Shown: one piece after another, positions 21,435 to 35,400 of the stretch | Layout: every line of letters starts with the position of its first letter | Numbering within the stretch: the first letter of the stretch is position 1 | Origin: Hybos culiciformis | Taxonomy: Eukaryota; Arthropoda; Insecta; Diptera; Hybotidae | Length of the DNA: 64,000 bases | Assembly (NCBI GenBank): GCA_964007475.1 | Contig: OZ023274.1 | Span: 8,370,001-8,434,000 of the forward strand | Reading direction: 5' to 3' | Position numbers and translations under genes: made by a program | Notes under the pieces: generated by a model | Database searches by the model: none | The model's input: the letters and a program-made list of their open reading frames with translations, nothing else | Told to the model about the DNA's origin: nothing

Positions 21435-21714
21435 ATTTAATAAAATAAAAAAGTTCATAAATATAATTATATTCAAAAATAAAAATTAAATAATTATTTA
21501 TTGCAAATTTATTAAAATTTTTTATGTTTTATTAAGTTATAAATAAATTAAAAAGCATTATAAAAATATTACAAACAGAATATTTTTATAATGCTTTTTA
21601 ATTTATTTATAACTTAATAAAACATAAAAAATTTTAATAAATTTGCAATAAATAATTATTTAATTTTTATTTTTGAATATAATTATATTTATGAACTTTT
21701 TTATTTTATTAAAT
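21435..21714. repeat. Long palindrome, 136-bp arms, 8-bp spacer
   Basis: Arms 21435-21570 and 21579-21714 are reverse complements of each other with no mismatch I could find. They are separated by ACAAACAG. Transcribed, this would fold into a 136-bp hairpin. It forms the centre of the MITE. Confidence 0.9.
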
Positions 21715-24700
21715 ACAATAATTAAAAACTAAAAGATAATAATTAAAAACTAAAATTACTTAAAAAAAATTTTAAAGAAAAAATAATAATTAAAATAAAA
21801 ATTGGATGACATTTTTCTCTTTTGTTTTTCGCATGTGAACGGCGTTGAGCATAACAGGTAAAAAAAACAGGTTTTTTTTATTTTTTTTACGCACGCATAC
21901 GCGCGTGAATTACGTCGACTCTATCTCTAGCATAAGGGTTTTCAAAAAAAGAATTATTCTGTACGAGATAGAAAACGAGAAATTATTATAAAATAATTAT
22001 TTTTATATAATATAAATAATAATATATTTAACTTGTTCTGAAAAAATATAACCACTTCTTTAACTTCATTTATTTTTAAATAAAGTTATACTTATACACA
22101 TACCATAAAGTAAATATATTTATACTTTTTAATCTTCAACCCTTTATGATTGCGGAGAACAATGTCTTTATTTTAATCTTTAATGTTTACTTATTAAACA
22201 TTAAAGTAATAAATTACTGATATAAACATGTTGTTACCTTAAATTTGTGAAAATAGCTTTAAATTAAAAGAATTACTGTAACCATTTTTTTTTAAAAGAT
22301 GATACATATATTAAATGTAAGAGACATGTACTGCTGAACATTAAAATGTTCCTATATAAAATGTTTATGTGTAAATTAATTTAAAATGCAAAAGCTTAAG
22401 AAGCTTTTTCCATTCAGTGTACGAATTATTTTCCTTACCATATTCATCATTTCACATAGAAATATTTTAACAAAACACACATGTATGTATTGGATAAAAT
22501 GTTGCAGCACAGCAGCTTCCTGATAAAAACTTTAAAATTTGGGGTCGGGTAGGAAAGAAATTACATTTTGTTCTTCTTATTATTTTGTTAATCTATATAT
22601 ATTAATATAATTTAATGAAAACTTTGTTTTTTTTTACATCTAAATCTTGAAAAAGCAAAATTAATTTAAATATGCAGCACATATTTATATATAGTATATA
22701 TCATATTTTAATACTTAATAACAACAATTATCTTTCAAAAATTAACTTAACTTAGGAGGTTTTTACTAGAAAGTTTTAAACGGAATCATAATAAACAAGA
22801 ATGTTTTAATAATATAATAATCATTCAATATAATATTATCTATGCTTGCATTTTGCTCAATGCTCAAATAAATAATAATCATGATATAAAATTAACTCCT
22901 TATTTTGAATGAAATAATAATTAATTAAATTATTTAAAAATATTTATGTTTTTCCCAGTCCCAGAAAAATATTATAATTAATTAGTTCATTATCCTTCTT
23001 CATAAGCATTATTGCTCTTTTTTTTACACTTATGCATGTTTTACATAAAAATAATCATATTCCCGCCAAATTTGCACAGTAACTATAAATTTTTTATTCA
23101 AAATATCGATTAAATAAAAAGCTCCAAAATAACATAATAATTATTGTATCATAAAGCTTTGGATAAGGTATTGCCAAAGTTGATTTTTAATCCTTTTGGT
23201 TTTTATTTTTTAGACTAGGTAAGTACCTACTTAAAACAAAAGGAAAATCTTGAAATCTATTCTTCTACAAAAACGTATATATGCCCAAAAGAAACTTGAG
23301 ATGAAAACCAATTAAGTATTAATTTTAGCTTGATTATTAATTAAATATAAATTTAACATTTTCAAGGCCAAAAAGAGTTAAAATTAAAAATTTTAAGGTT
23401 TTGATAATGATTATATATATGAATTTTTATAAACTAGCTACAGATATACGGTTTCCAGTTCCCACATTATTCAACAAATACTCGTATACTAATTATTATT
23501 TTTTTTTTTAAAGAAAATGTTTGTTATTTCTTACAATACTTGAAATACGTAAAAAAATATATATTCTAAAAAAATAACTTCAAAATTGTACATAAGGAAT
23601 CACTCCAAATAATTCCAGATACACAATGGAATTTCCCATAAAATACAATCATAGCCGGAAAACATTTTTACTTTTGCTTTCAGTTTTTGGTTAGCTTTTG
23701 AACATTAAACAATAATAATTTTTTCTATATGATGACGGTGTATATAATCAATGATAATATTTACAACGGTCATTAGTTTTAAAATCAAATAATGCACATT
23801 AAAATATAAAAATATATGAAGCTGAAATATTATAATATAAAGTGAATTTTTTGAACACAAAATAAGTGGATTATATTTATACGTATACTGACAGTAACAA
23901 CATTATTTTTTGGCTTAATAGAAAAGTAATAAATTGTCTGGAAAAATATGAAGAAGAAAATTAATGTAAAAGATAAATGATAATAAAGTGCAAATTATAT
24001 ATAAATTTGTATAAATTTATTAAAAAAAGAAAATTGAATATTAAAAACTTAAATCCTTTAGAATTTTATTAAATTATAATAATAAATATGTATAAAGAAA
24101 AATAAAGGACAATTATATATATTTTTTAATTTGAAAACTTGATGAGGGTATGTTAAAATACAAATTTTTCGAATTTAATGTAAAATTTTATTTCGATTGA
24201 AAGTAATACGATTGTACTTTTATCTGTTATTATCTAAGTGACTTCAAAATGCAATAATGAAAGCATTTCCGATACAGTTCTTGTATACATATTTACGTAG
24301 ACTTGTAAATATTGTAAAAACCGAATATTTTTTTATTCAAAAATTTACATATGAGCGTACACAATATTTAATTTATCTTTAAGAGAACTCATATTTAGAC
24401 AAGTTAGTAGTCATCAAGGGTCATAAAAATATTATTTTATTTTTTATTTTGTATTTAGGTTTAAAAAAAATATAATTTTTATCTTGAAAATAACAAAATG
24501 TAAACAGAAGCTTTTTATGATTTTTTATTATTTTAAACTGGAGTGTTATGTGCGCTTAAGTTCCAAAAATTTACTTTAGGTAAGTTCAAACATAAATCTT
24601 TCTTTTTATTTTAATGCTTTTTGAATATTGTTTGTAAGCAGAGAAAATACCTTTTGGATTTCTACTTATCTAAATTGTAAAAATTTTTTAAAGCTAATCA

Positions 24701-26256
24701 TAACCACAACCACAAATATTATATTTATAAAAGTCATAATATTTATTGAAAAATATTTGTTTATACGGTACATAGTCTAAAACGAAACTATGATTTATGT
24801 TTACAAATACTTAAGTAAAGTAAGTTTGACAATTGCAGCATTAGAACTCTATATTTATTAATTTTGTTGTATCTCTGTAATTTTATCATCAGTAAAACCA
24901 AAACTTTTTTCAAAATTTTAATGATTTGACAGACTTTTAATGATTTTAATGGTTTGACATACGATTATTTTATTCTCGATGGTAACAAATTTTCAAAGAA
25001 CTTATAATACGTAGACACTTAAATTGACAAGCGTATTGAACTGATTTTATTTCTTTAAACATATGTGGGTAAGAGATCTTAGACACTTTATTTCGCCATT
25101 AAATGAAGACAAAATTTTTTAAATAAATATTTGTTATAAGTACATAATGTATATGGAAATATATATGTAGAATAATTATAAGGAAAATTGATATATGTAT
25201 GTATGTACAATGTATGCATTGTATATAACAAAAAAATAATAAAAAGGGTATTTGACGATGTCTAGGACATTTTCTATGCTTAATTGAATTTTGTTTATAA
25301 ATATAAAAACCTAATGATGTAATTATATTATTCTACATTAAAAAAAATGAATTACTGGAAAATTTATTCAAAACATTTTCTTTTAGAAACTTATTGTCTG
25401 AAAAAAGTAGAATTAATGAAATATTAGAAGAAATAAAAAATAATATTAAGATTGAATAAAACTAGACGATTATTCAATCGATCCCTCTCTAGGTTTGAGT
25501 TTATCTTTATCTTTTTTTTATAAAATCGCTCTTAAGTAAGTCTTTTAGAATTTATTAAAAATTTATTGTCAATAATTCAATAGTTTAAAAAAAAATTAAC
25601 ATTTAAAAATGTCAAGTTTCTCAGAAATATTTTCGTATTATCATGATTATTGAATTAAAATCTTTCTGAAAATTATTTTAAGATATATCTTCCTTATTAT
25701 TTTATTTTTGTTCAATCAATGGAAATGTATTTGCCGTATACCGTGAAAATTTTATTCTCGCAATACAAAATGATAAAAGAAAATTTTTATTTCATATATG
25801 TACATAATATGTGTAAAACACGTAAAAAGACCTTTATTTATATTGTAAATATATATTAAAAATAGAGTGTCAGCTTAATAAATAAAAATATGAGTAGTTG
25901 TTGTGTTTGCATCTATCAAAAACAAAACAAAAATTTTTAGTTGTTAATATAATTATGAAAAAAAAATTATATACATAATACATATATTATACGACACAAT
26001 AATAAGGCCTTCAAAATATCATAAGGCTTACATAAAAACACATAAAACTGCAAGTAAGCTCACATAAATGATGTCAAAATATTTATTATGCATCTAAATA
26101 AATTCGGATCAATTTCCTCATATTCCTTCCAACATTTTTTTAATAAAATAAAAACACAAATCTATGTTTATTTTTTTAATTTGTAAAACAAGTTCTAGTA
26201 AAAATGATCCAAAATTAAATTTTTTATTTTTATTTATTTATACACACAATAAGTCA

Positions 26257-26456
26257 NNNNNNNNNNNNNNNNNNNNNNNNNNNNNNNNNNNNNNNNNNNN
26301 NNNNNNNNNNNNNNNNNNNNNNNNNNNNNNNNNNNNNNNNNNNNNNNNNNNNNNNNNNNNNNNNNNNNNNNNNNNNNNNNNNNNNNNNNNNNNNNNNNNN
26401 NNNNNNNNNNNNNNNNNNNNNNNNNNNNNNNNNNNNNNNNNNNNNNNNNNNNNNNN
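26257..26456. other. Assembly gap of 200 N
   Basis: An exact run of 200 N, a conventional placeholder, so the true gap length may differ. Flanking sequence is AT-rich and non-coding. Open frames drawn through it are artefacts. Confidence 0.99.
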
Positions 26457-29400
26457 ATAACATTTTTGATGTTTGTTACTGAAATGGATAATATTTTTGT
26501 TAAGCTATATTTTAATAAGATTTTTATGAAATAAGGACCCAAAAATATAAGTACTGTAGTATACAAATTCGTAAATGATAAAAATTTACTTCTATATAGT
26601 TTTATTATAGTCTTGAAGAATTAATTACTTTATTAATATTCAAAAAAGTATAAAATTAAAATGCATTCAATCATTCATATTATTCTGAGTCCCACTAAAA
26701 CTTAGTAAATGAAAAATTTGAAGAATTCGGGGAAATATCTCAGACCTAGTGTTTTTTTAAAATATATACTTGTATCTGATCTATTTATCTCAGTTCAAAC
26801 TATATTACTATTAGCAAAAAAAAATGTCTGTACAATGTACATATATGATTGTATTATGTCCTGATTTATAATTGATATTCATATAGTATATATAATAATT
26901 TTTTTTTATTCTTCCTTCAATTTTCACATGAGTATAATATAGTTTTGTAAGAAATGAAAATGTTCATAATCGAAATGTAAGACTTTCCAAATACATTTTC
27001 GTCTATTTTTCACACTCAAATACTAAGTACAACTTACTGCTAGCTATAGTAAATATTTGTTCGCGAAAATTGTACTAATTTAAAATTTTTATAATGAAGA
27101 AAAATCTAAGTTAAGAGTATTCATTATATTTGTATATAAATTTGTACAAGTACGTTAGATACATATCCTTATAGATTTATATTTAATTTCTTCCTCTGAA
27201 CGCAAATATTAACTTAATCAGGAAATTATTTATTATAGGTAATTACAATAGTTTTAGAGAATAGTTTTATAAACTGAAATTCGTATGTACAATACTATAA
27301 ATTTAATAAAAAAAAATTTACAGTCCTCAAATTACTACACATTATTAGAATTTCAATTTATCTATATATGCACATATTTATATTATTTTTATTTGTTCAG
27401 CTAACATGTTTTAAGAAGATAAACTTTTCCTTCAAATATAGTATCTGATGTATGTTTTTTAAGTGTTTTCAATTTCATTGTATATTTTCAAAGTGCAAAT
27501 AAATAAAATTATTATTATTAAAAAAGGACATATTTAAAAATTTTATTTACTTATTTTTATGTCTTTTTGTGTTAAAAAAAAAACACAAATAAAATAAAAG
27601 CCGATATTATAGAAATGGACAAAATGGGGGAAATGACTTTTTTATATATATATATTACATATTATAATAAAATTTTATTATTGTCTATCTCTAGAGAGAC
27701 ATTAAAATATATGAATGCATTGTTTTTTTTTTGCACAATTTAAAAAAAATATATGATGAAATCTAAAATCGATTAAATCTTTTTTTATTGCAGATTCAAA
27801 AATATGCTTTTTTTCATCAGTGCATTTTATTTTTTTTTTAGATTTTCAGTAATAGTTATTGCCAAAAAATAAAAAAAAACTTTGTTCTATCAAAATAATA
27901 AATGTAATTTACGGAAATGAATGTAAGCCAAAAGAAAAATAATAACTACTATTATCTAAATAATTTTAAGAGGATGAAAATCCAATTGTAATTCGTTTTT
28001 TTTAATATATAAAAACAAAATAAAATTCAAACGATATAATATCGAAATGTTTTCCGTAGCCGAAGGAATGATGTGCCTTGTACAAATACAACCATCTAAC
28101 CAACCTAAATAAGTATATTGTATGTAGCACTAGAATGAAATATAATTTTTGATAAAATATAATGTGAAATAATTAAGATTTCAAAGAAAAATTTCCAATT
28201 AATTGTTCCATGCATATTTTAAAATCTGTATAATTTTACGATTTTTGAAAAACTGTATTAAGCAAATCAATCAAACAAATTTATTTCACATATCGTATAT
28301 ATTTGGTATATTTATACTCGTATCATTTACTTAATATACTTATACATATCATATAATGTATATATGGTCAGAGATAATAAAGTACGAGATGTACATTGGA
28401 TGCTTAAAATTGTTTTAAATTTTGTGTGTAAAAATGGGTGAATGGGTTAGCAAATTACTATTGTTTTAAATAAAATACAAAGCATAAAATAACATGTTTG
28501 GTAAATATTTGTCATGTGGGCGGATGTATTAGTCAGGAGTTAAAAATTTTAGTATCCAATGCGATGCGAGACATAATTTCTATTTATTTTAAAATACTAA
28601 AATGATCGTTTCAAATATATAATAAACCAACAAATATACGACACTTGGAAAACTTCAAAATTATCTCGGCGACCACTGCATTGGGTATGATAACCAACAA
28701 AATTAAGAAATGAGATACTAAATTTTATATATCAGGGATGAACTGGTAGATCTTCAGATGTTGAACGGTCGATCGTCATTTGAGCAAAAGTTTTGAATAT
28801 TATTCTTGATCTCCAGGGAAAACAAGAGCTCTTATTTAATTATAAAGCTCAATCAATTGAAAGTAATATTTCTGGAGTCACAGTTGTTAACAAAAGTATT
28901 ATTCAGAAGTAATGATTAAAATCTGAACGTTAATACTTCTTTTAATGACTGAATTGCAGAATTATCACACTTCGATTTTAGGATATAATATTAAAACGAT
29001 AAAGTTAAAGAATGTTTATAAAAATATTTAGTTTTTTTTATACTTATTCTTAAAAAATTTAATATTTTAATAAAAGGAAGAGATTCTGAAAATATTTGCG
29101 TTGGTCGGTTCCAAACGTCATGCCTATATTAGAATTTTTTTTTGGGTTTTGGTTCATTATGAAAAATATTCATGTTTAGGAGGTATTGTATTTAAAAATT
29201 GCAAAAAAACTAATATTAATTTCAGGTCGATCTTCCATTCCAATTTTCACATTGGGTCGATATTTATAAAGAAAATTCTGACCACGTCTGAATTCAGCTT
29301 AAATTTATTTTGATGCTATTGAAACAACATACTTTATTACAAGAGAGTATAATATTAAAAGATGATTATGTTCGACTTCAACAGAGCTTTTTATATGTGA

Positions 29401-32400
29401 TTATAAATTCACAGAAAATTATTTAAAATTCATATACGATATACTGCCTAATAATTATATAGAAAAACAAAAAGAAATGATTAACACTTGAAAAAGCATA
29501 TCCATCCATAAATCCCAATGATAATATTTTTATAATATGTGTGTATAATTATATACTTTTTTTTTTGCATAGTAGGTACGTATAATATAAAAATAAATTG
29601 ATTCATTGGGTCGTACATAAACTTTTTTTTTCCACAAATTCGAATTAGCACCTTGTTAAAATATTAATTATTGGTTATTTATTTTGAATTTTATATTTTT
29701 TTGCCCGCAGTATTTTTTTATAATCTAATTTTTATGTAATTAGCACTTTCTATATGTATTACATATTCAAAATATATTTATTTTTTTAACATATTAAACT
29801 TGAAAATTTGATTGACACTGTGCGTGCAATACTGAATAAACAGAGCGTTAATATGTGATGTATTCATTACATTGTATGTTCCTGATAACTAAAATGCTTT
29901 ATATCTTTACTACACATTTTTTTTTTCAACTATAAAAATCGTACCCATAACCAAAACTTTATTCTTTTTTTCGGTATTTTCTTGAAGCAAATATTTTTAC
30001 AATCTTTCAAGCCAATTTAAGGATTGTTTTTCATGTTTCTATTAAATTTATTTTTTCTTTTTGAATCGTAAATACATAGAGTTAAAAATGTATTCAGGGC
30101 ATAGTGCTCAGTTTTGTATATTACAATATTGCCTTTATGCTGTAAAGTTTCATATATTTTTTTTTTCTTTCAAATAATGAAGGCTAAATATACATTTTTT
30201 GCGGTTCCTAAAGATACATAATTTTCTAAAAAATACTTAAATGGTGACAAAATAGAATTTTCCTTTTTAATTTTTGTAAAAAAGTATTTTAGACTTTTTT
30301 CTAAAAGAAAAATTTAATAAAATTGTCTATTATCTTTGGGTGGAAATAATTTCATTGTACAATAAATGATCAACGTCTGCTGGTATGATGTCTTACCACA
30401 AAATTAGTGTGGTCTGTAAACAGTGTCCTTCACTATTTACAAATTTAATTTCTGCTTGGTTTTTGCTTGTTTTTTTACGCTGAGAATTATTACACAAAAT
30501 ATAATTTATGTTTTTTAAAGTTTACTAGAATATAAATTGCAAAATTATACTCTTTAATTCATAGATAATTACAATTTATTTAGTTAATGTGGGTACATGT
30601 TTTCAATAATATTTATAATTCCATTAAAAAAATTCAAAATGCACACCTGCACACATTGAACATAAACATATGTAAACGAAATATGAACTGAAGGACACGT
30701 TCTCACACTCATATCGAAATTATATTGTCTTATCTCTCGTAATTTTCAATGTTTTCTTTACCAATTCTAAATTATACTTTAATATAAGAAAATCAACTGC
30801 AAAGAATGTAAAGCTATGACATTTTTTTGCTCCTCAATTTTGAAATGTACTGCATTTTGGAGGCAGAGAGTTGGTAACATTATACTAACATAATTAATAT
30901 TATACTTAATAAATTTTATTATTACAAAATTATTTGTTGAAATTAAATGCTTTCGGTAATTTATATCTTCAGCTTAAACAAATCTTTTAAAAAGAACGCA
31001 CGTAGTACTGAAAAATGGGATATTATATATAAGGTAACCAGGATTTTTTTTAATTTGGCTGTTTTAATTTAGTTTTTTATCAATTCCTTTTTCGAATGAT
31101 ACGGACGTACTAAATGCAGATACCTACCCCTGATATAGATTTAATATGTAAATTGTGATATTTAATACTAAATTTTTTTACCTGCACCACACTGTATGCT
31201 ATTCACAACAATTTAGAATCATAAAACAATCATTTAAAATGTATTGAATTTCTGCCACTAACATTGGAAATTACGTGCATATTAAGTTTTTTTTCCCTAA
31301 TAAAATCATTCATTGATTCGCAGCGAAGCGAATATATTAAATTTTCAGATTTTGAAATTTTCTATTTTCTCCTTTTTTTTTTTCAACCATTATAAAAATT
31401 ATCCTTTGATGTTCGTAATACATATTTACTAAGATCTTCGAAAAAAAAAAAAATATTATATTAAAATGTAATTATACGAAATAAAAATAATCCGATGAAT
31501 ATTTTTAATTTCCATATCCGTTTCAAGTTCTTTGAAATAAATTCCTTAAATTTCATTAAATGATTTCAATATGAATAAAAAAAAATGCTAAGACGACATC
31601 CTTCATAAATTCAGTGAAATTGAAAAGAATCTATTTCATTTTTAACTAATAATAATAATTAACAATCATGCTTAGATTTCATTTTTAACCTTTTCTGTGT
31701 GAAAATAAAATTAGATTTAAAAATGAGATGATAAAAAGAAATATTGAGCTTTGTTTGTGAGGCTGGAGATAGTTTAGTGCAATAATAGTGTGAACGTTCA
31801 ATCAATTTTGAGGGGACACCCAAATGCTGCTAAGCTCTGAAAATAACAACGACAGTTATCTGCCCTAAAATCTTTTTAAATTTTCACACAAAAGTTATTT
31901 ATTTGTGCTTAAAATTTTAAAAAATCTTTTTCAAAATCAGTTCGTTAATTTCCAAAATAGTGGTACATAAAGGTTTGCATGAAGAGTCGGAATACAGATT
32001 ATTATTAAGATTTCATGAAGTTTATAACACAACTTTTCAATAAATTGTGTTAAGGTCTGCATATAATAATTTACTTAATTTTGTTCAACACTCAGTGGTA
32101 GAAATACTTTATTCTTGTTATTTTATGTACACAATTTTTTATTTCATATATTTTGTAGGTATATAGTTAGATTTTCTCATTATCCTTAACTTGAATTACA
32201 TATAATTTACAAGAAAATTTTTGTTCATTACATTAAGGTTCATAATGTATCAATGTTCAGTAAATCATAATAATATCCCAAAATTAAATTAAATTGTGAT
32301 AAAAAATACTTTAATTTTCCATATATTCAAAGTAAAAAAAAAAAACATACAAAAAAATTAGAATAATTTTACCTCAAAAATTTTATCATTATTTTTTATA

Positions 32401-35400
32401 TTGTAAATTATTTAGCTACTTTTTTCAGTAACGAAAACTTCTAAAAATCTTCATTTTCATCTTTTCAAACAATTTTTATTTTTTTTTTGGAAAATTATGA
32501 GGATGTTTATTGAGAATTGCTTGAATGTTATTTGTATATGAATTATTTCGAACTGAAATCTAACAGAAAGTCAATTTCAAAGTTTAAAATAAACCTTATA
32601 TAATATTAAACTGTATTCATTAAAATGTTTATCTAAATAATAATTTATTTGAGTTGAAAAATAAAAATATCGTATTAAAAGAGGTGCGCTAGTAAATATT
32701 TATTATTATTCAACACAATTAGAAGTGAATAAAGGTAGAAAGCAAACTATACTACAATATCGACAGATGGGAGATTTTTTACATATACTAAGTGCGTAGA
32801 TGGGAATACTTTTTATTATACTTTTTGGGGAATGAAATTGCAAACAATAACAAATTGGGGGGTGGAAGTTGATAGTATTGGAAATTAATAAAATTAAATT
32901 TATTTCATAATTTCGAATAGTTAACTTGTAAAAAGTTATAATAATGGCATTAAAATTAAGTTTGTATATGGATTAGCACATAACATTATAAGTGTTTATT
33001 CATACTTTAGTGTTATAAAAATAGAATTGCAAATTTTTCATAATACTATAGTTTTAAAGGAATGTATGTTGTACATTGTAAACATATAATTAAAACTTGG
33101 AGTACATAATTTTTTTCAACAATGACAACAATATTGTATTAAAATTTCAAGTTAAAAAAAAACTCTTCAGCTATGTAATAATGTAATTATAAACTTTATA
33201 ATTAAATTTTTCAATCCTTTGATCTATCTACATAATGTAAGAAAGAATCATGTGTGGTACAATAAGACGTTTAGAACAATATGTGTATTATCAAATTTTC
33301 CCAACAGCCCACCTTCGAAATAAAGGAAATAAAACAGAAACCTGGATTGTAAAATAGAAATAAATAACATCTTATACAGGTTCCTTAAAATGAGTTTTAT
33401 TTACACAAAGCAAACATAGTTGGCATTAGAGACAAAGATTTCATAACTATACAATATCAAATTCTTTATGTCGTGATGACACACATGACATAAGACATTA
33501 ATTCTCTTGCAAAAAGAATTAATGATATAAACATTTTTATGAAAACTTTTTGTATCCTGTTTTTTATTTATTCTTTTTTTAGCTAGAGCGTTATAGAATA
33601 TATACACCCAAATAACAAGTTTAATGTAAACTTTTTCAAATAATTTCTTCAAGTACTCACACATATATTTATGTAATTTTGGAAGACATAATGATAATAA
33701 ATCTTATAATCCCATTCCTACTAGCTATTAAGAATATTATATAAAAATTATAATAAATATACTTATTTTTGTAAAATTTTAAAACTTGATAAAATCTTTA
33801 AATGTAACTATAACAAGTATAAATGTAAATATTTGCACTTTTAAAATTAAAATTTTTTTGCAAGGTATGTTTTATGCACTTTGTGTCACTTTTCAAAATT
33901 AAAAAAATTTTTTTTATCTTTTTTCTTTTCTATACATATTTTTTAAACATGTACATTATGTATAAATCTATATTCTTGAAGAAAACGTATACCATGTTAA
34001 AGTATGAAAAAATTTTGTAAATAAACAATAAGTGTATTATTAATATTATACATAATGTATAGTAAGTAAGCATTTATTTTGTGCATTTTGTCAAATACTC
34101 GTATAATTTATTATTATTACCTAATAAAAAAATAAATACATTAAAAGGAATAACATATATGTATTATTTTAAAAAGTAACTTGGTACTTACTTTATATCA
34201 ATTTTCTAATAATATTAGTCTTTTTCCGATTATCTCAATTAAAAAGGAAACTTTTATGTAATATAACGATAAGACAACCTTTGTTCAGCACAATTGACAT
34301 AGTTTTAAGAATGTTTTTGTAAGGATTTTGGGACAGTAAAAGTTATCAGTAAAGCAAAAAATTGACAAAAGACAAGTTGAATACAAATACCAATAAGTAT
34401 TTGATGGAGGACGAAGAATAATGGCATTACGATGCGATTCTCCATAAAAGACTCGAATGTATATAAGAATTCTTCTAGGTGTAGTTTCATTATCCAATTT
34501 CAGTAACATTAAAAGGTGTATAATAGTGAATTTTGTTTTTTAAAAGTGAAAAATAAACGAAATAACTATTTTTATTTTAAAATTTAACATAACACATTTA
34601 TTATGTGCTTATTTTTCTTGTTTAATGTGTGTAGAGTAGATTGTACAAAAATTCATAACATTTATGACGCCAAATAATTTTTTAATAAAATGTAAACTTT
34701 TTTGCGCAAAAAATGTTTATGAATACATTTAAGTAAGTTTTTATATATATGTAGATAGGTGCATATTATATATATGTACATTTATGTAGTTTGCACATAA
34801 GTATCTATATCATTATTTTTTTAAGGTTTAAGAACAATTTTATAGTTTTTCATTCAATGCTTCCAAAATCTTTAAATATTAATTTAAATGTCTAGCTAAA
34901 AGTTTGATCCATTTCGCAAATAAAATCTGTAACTTTTATGATAATTTTAAAATCACTTTTATTATTTTATTTGATTTTCAGATTAAAGTTACACATTAAG
35001 TTTTAATTTTATTTTTATTTATTGTCATTTATTGCCATTATACAAAATAATGGGAAGTATATTTATGGGAAATTATAATACAGGTTATGACGAACAAACA
35101 TATAAACTAATTATATAGAATGATGATTAGAAGATTTTTGATAGAGGAAAAACATTGATTTTATTAACCAATAATGGTCTAAAATACTTTGGGCGACAGC
35201 AAATAGTGAAAAATATTATATTTTATTGTAAATTTTCAACTTTACGTAAGTTTAATAAAATGCATAAGAGAATAAGACGTATACCAAAGTTAAGCTTATG
35301 GTTCGAAAATATTATTTTAAATGAAATTATTCTCGATGGAGAAATATAAATTCAGTCTTTTCAGTCAGGAAAAGAACGTGACCTTATTTCCTCATTTTAA

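Larger units (their letters stand above)
21158..21935. mobile_element. Inverted-repeat MITE with 3-bp TAA target duplication
   Basis: The element 21161-21932 (772 bp) has about 50-bp terminal inverted repeats beginning TGCTAGAGATAGAGTCGACG, with only a few mismatches further in (CACGCGCGTGTACGC versus the complement of GCATACGCGCGTG). TAA flanks both ends (21158-21160 and 21933-21935). A 3-bp TWA duplication is typical of PIF/Harbinger, although the ends do not resemble the Harbinger copy later in this window. There is no coding remnant. The core is a long perfect palindrome listed separately. Confidence 0.85.

Noticed and set aside
21435..21714. Pre-miRNA interpretation of the palindrome
   Set aside because: A 136-bp perfect stem is far longer than a pre-miRNA; a MITE core or siRNA-type hairpin is more likely.
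26164..26566. Open frames crossing the N gap on both strands
   Set aside because: They are open only because N codons cannot be stops; the flanking codons are low-complexity AT-rich sequence.
33401..34509. Minus-strand frames of 60-90 codons in the 20-kb gene-poor region
   Set aside because: Composition dominated by AT-rich codons (Ile, Lys, Asn, Phe, Tyr), no splice partners or domains; consistent with chance.
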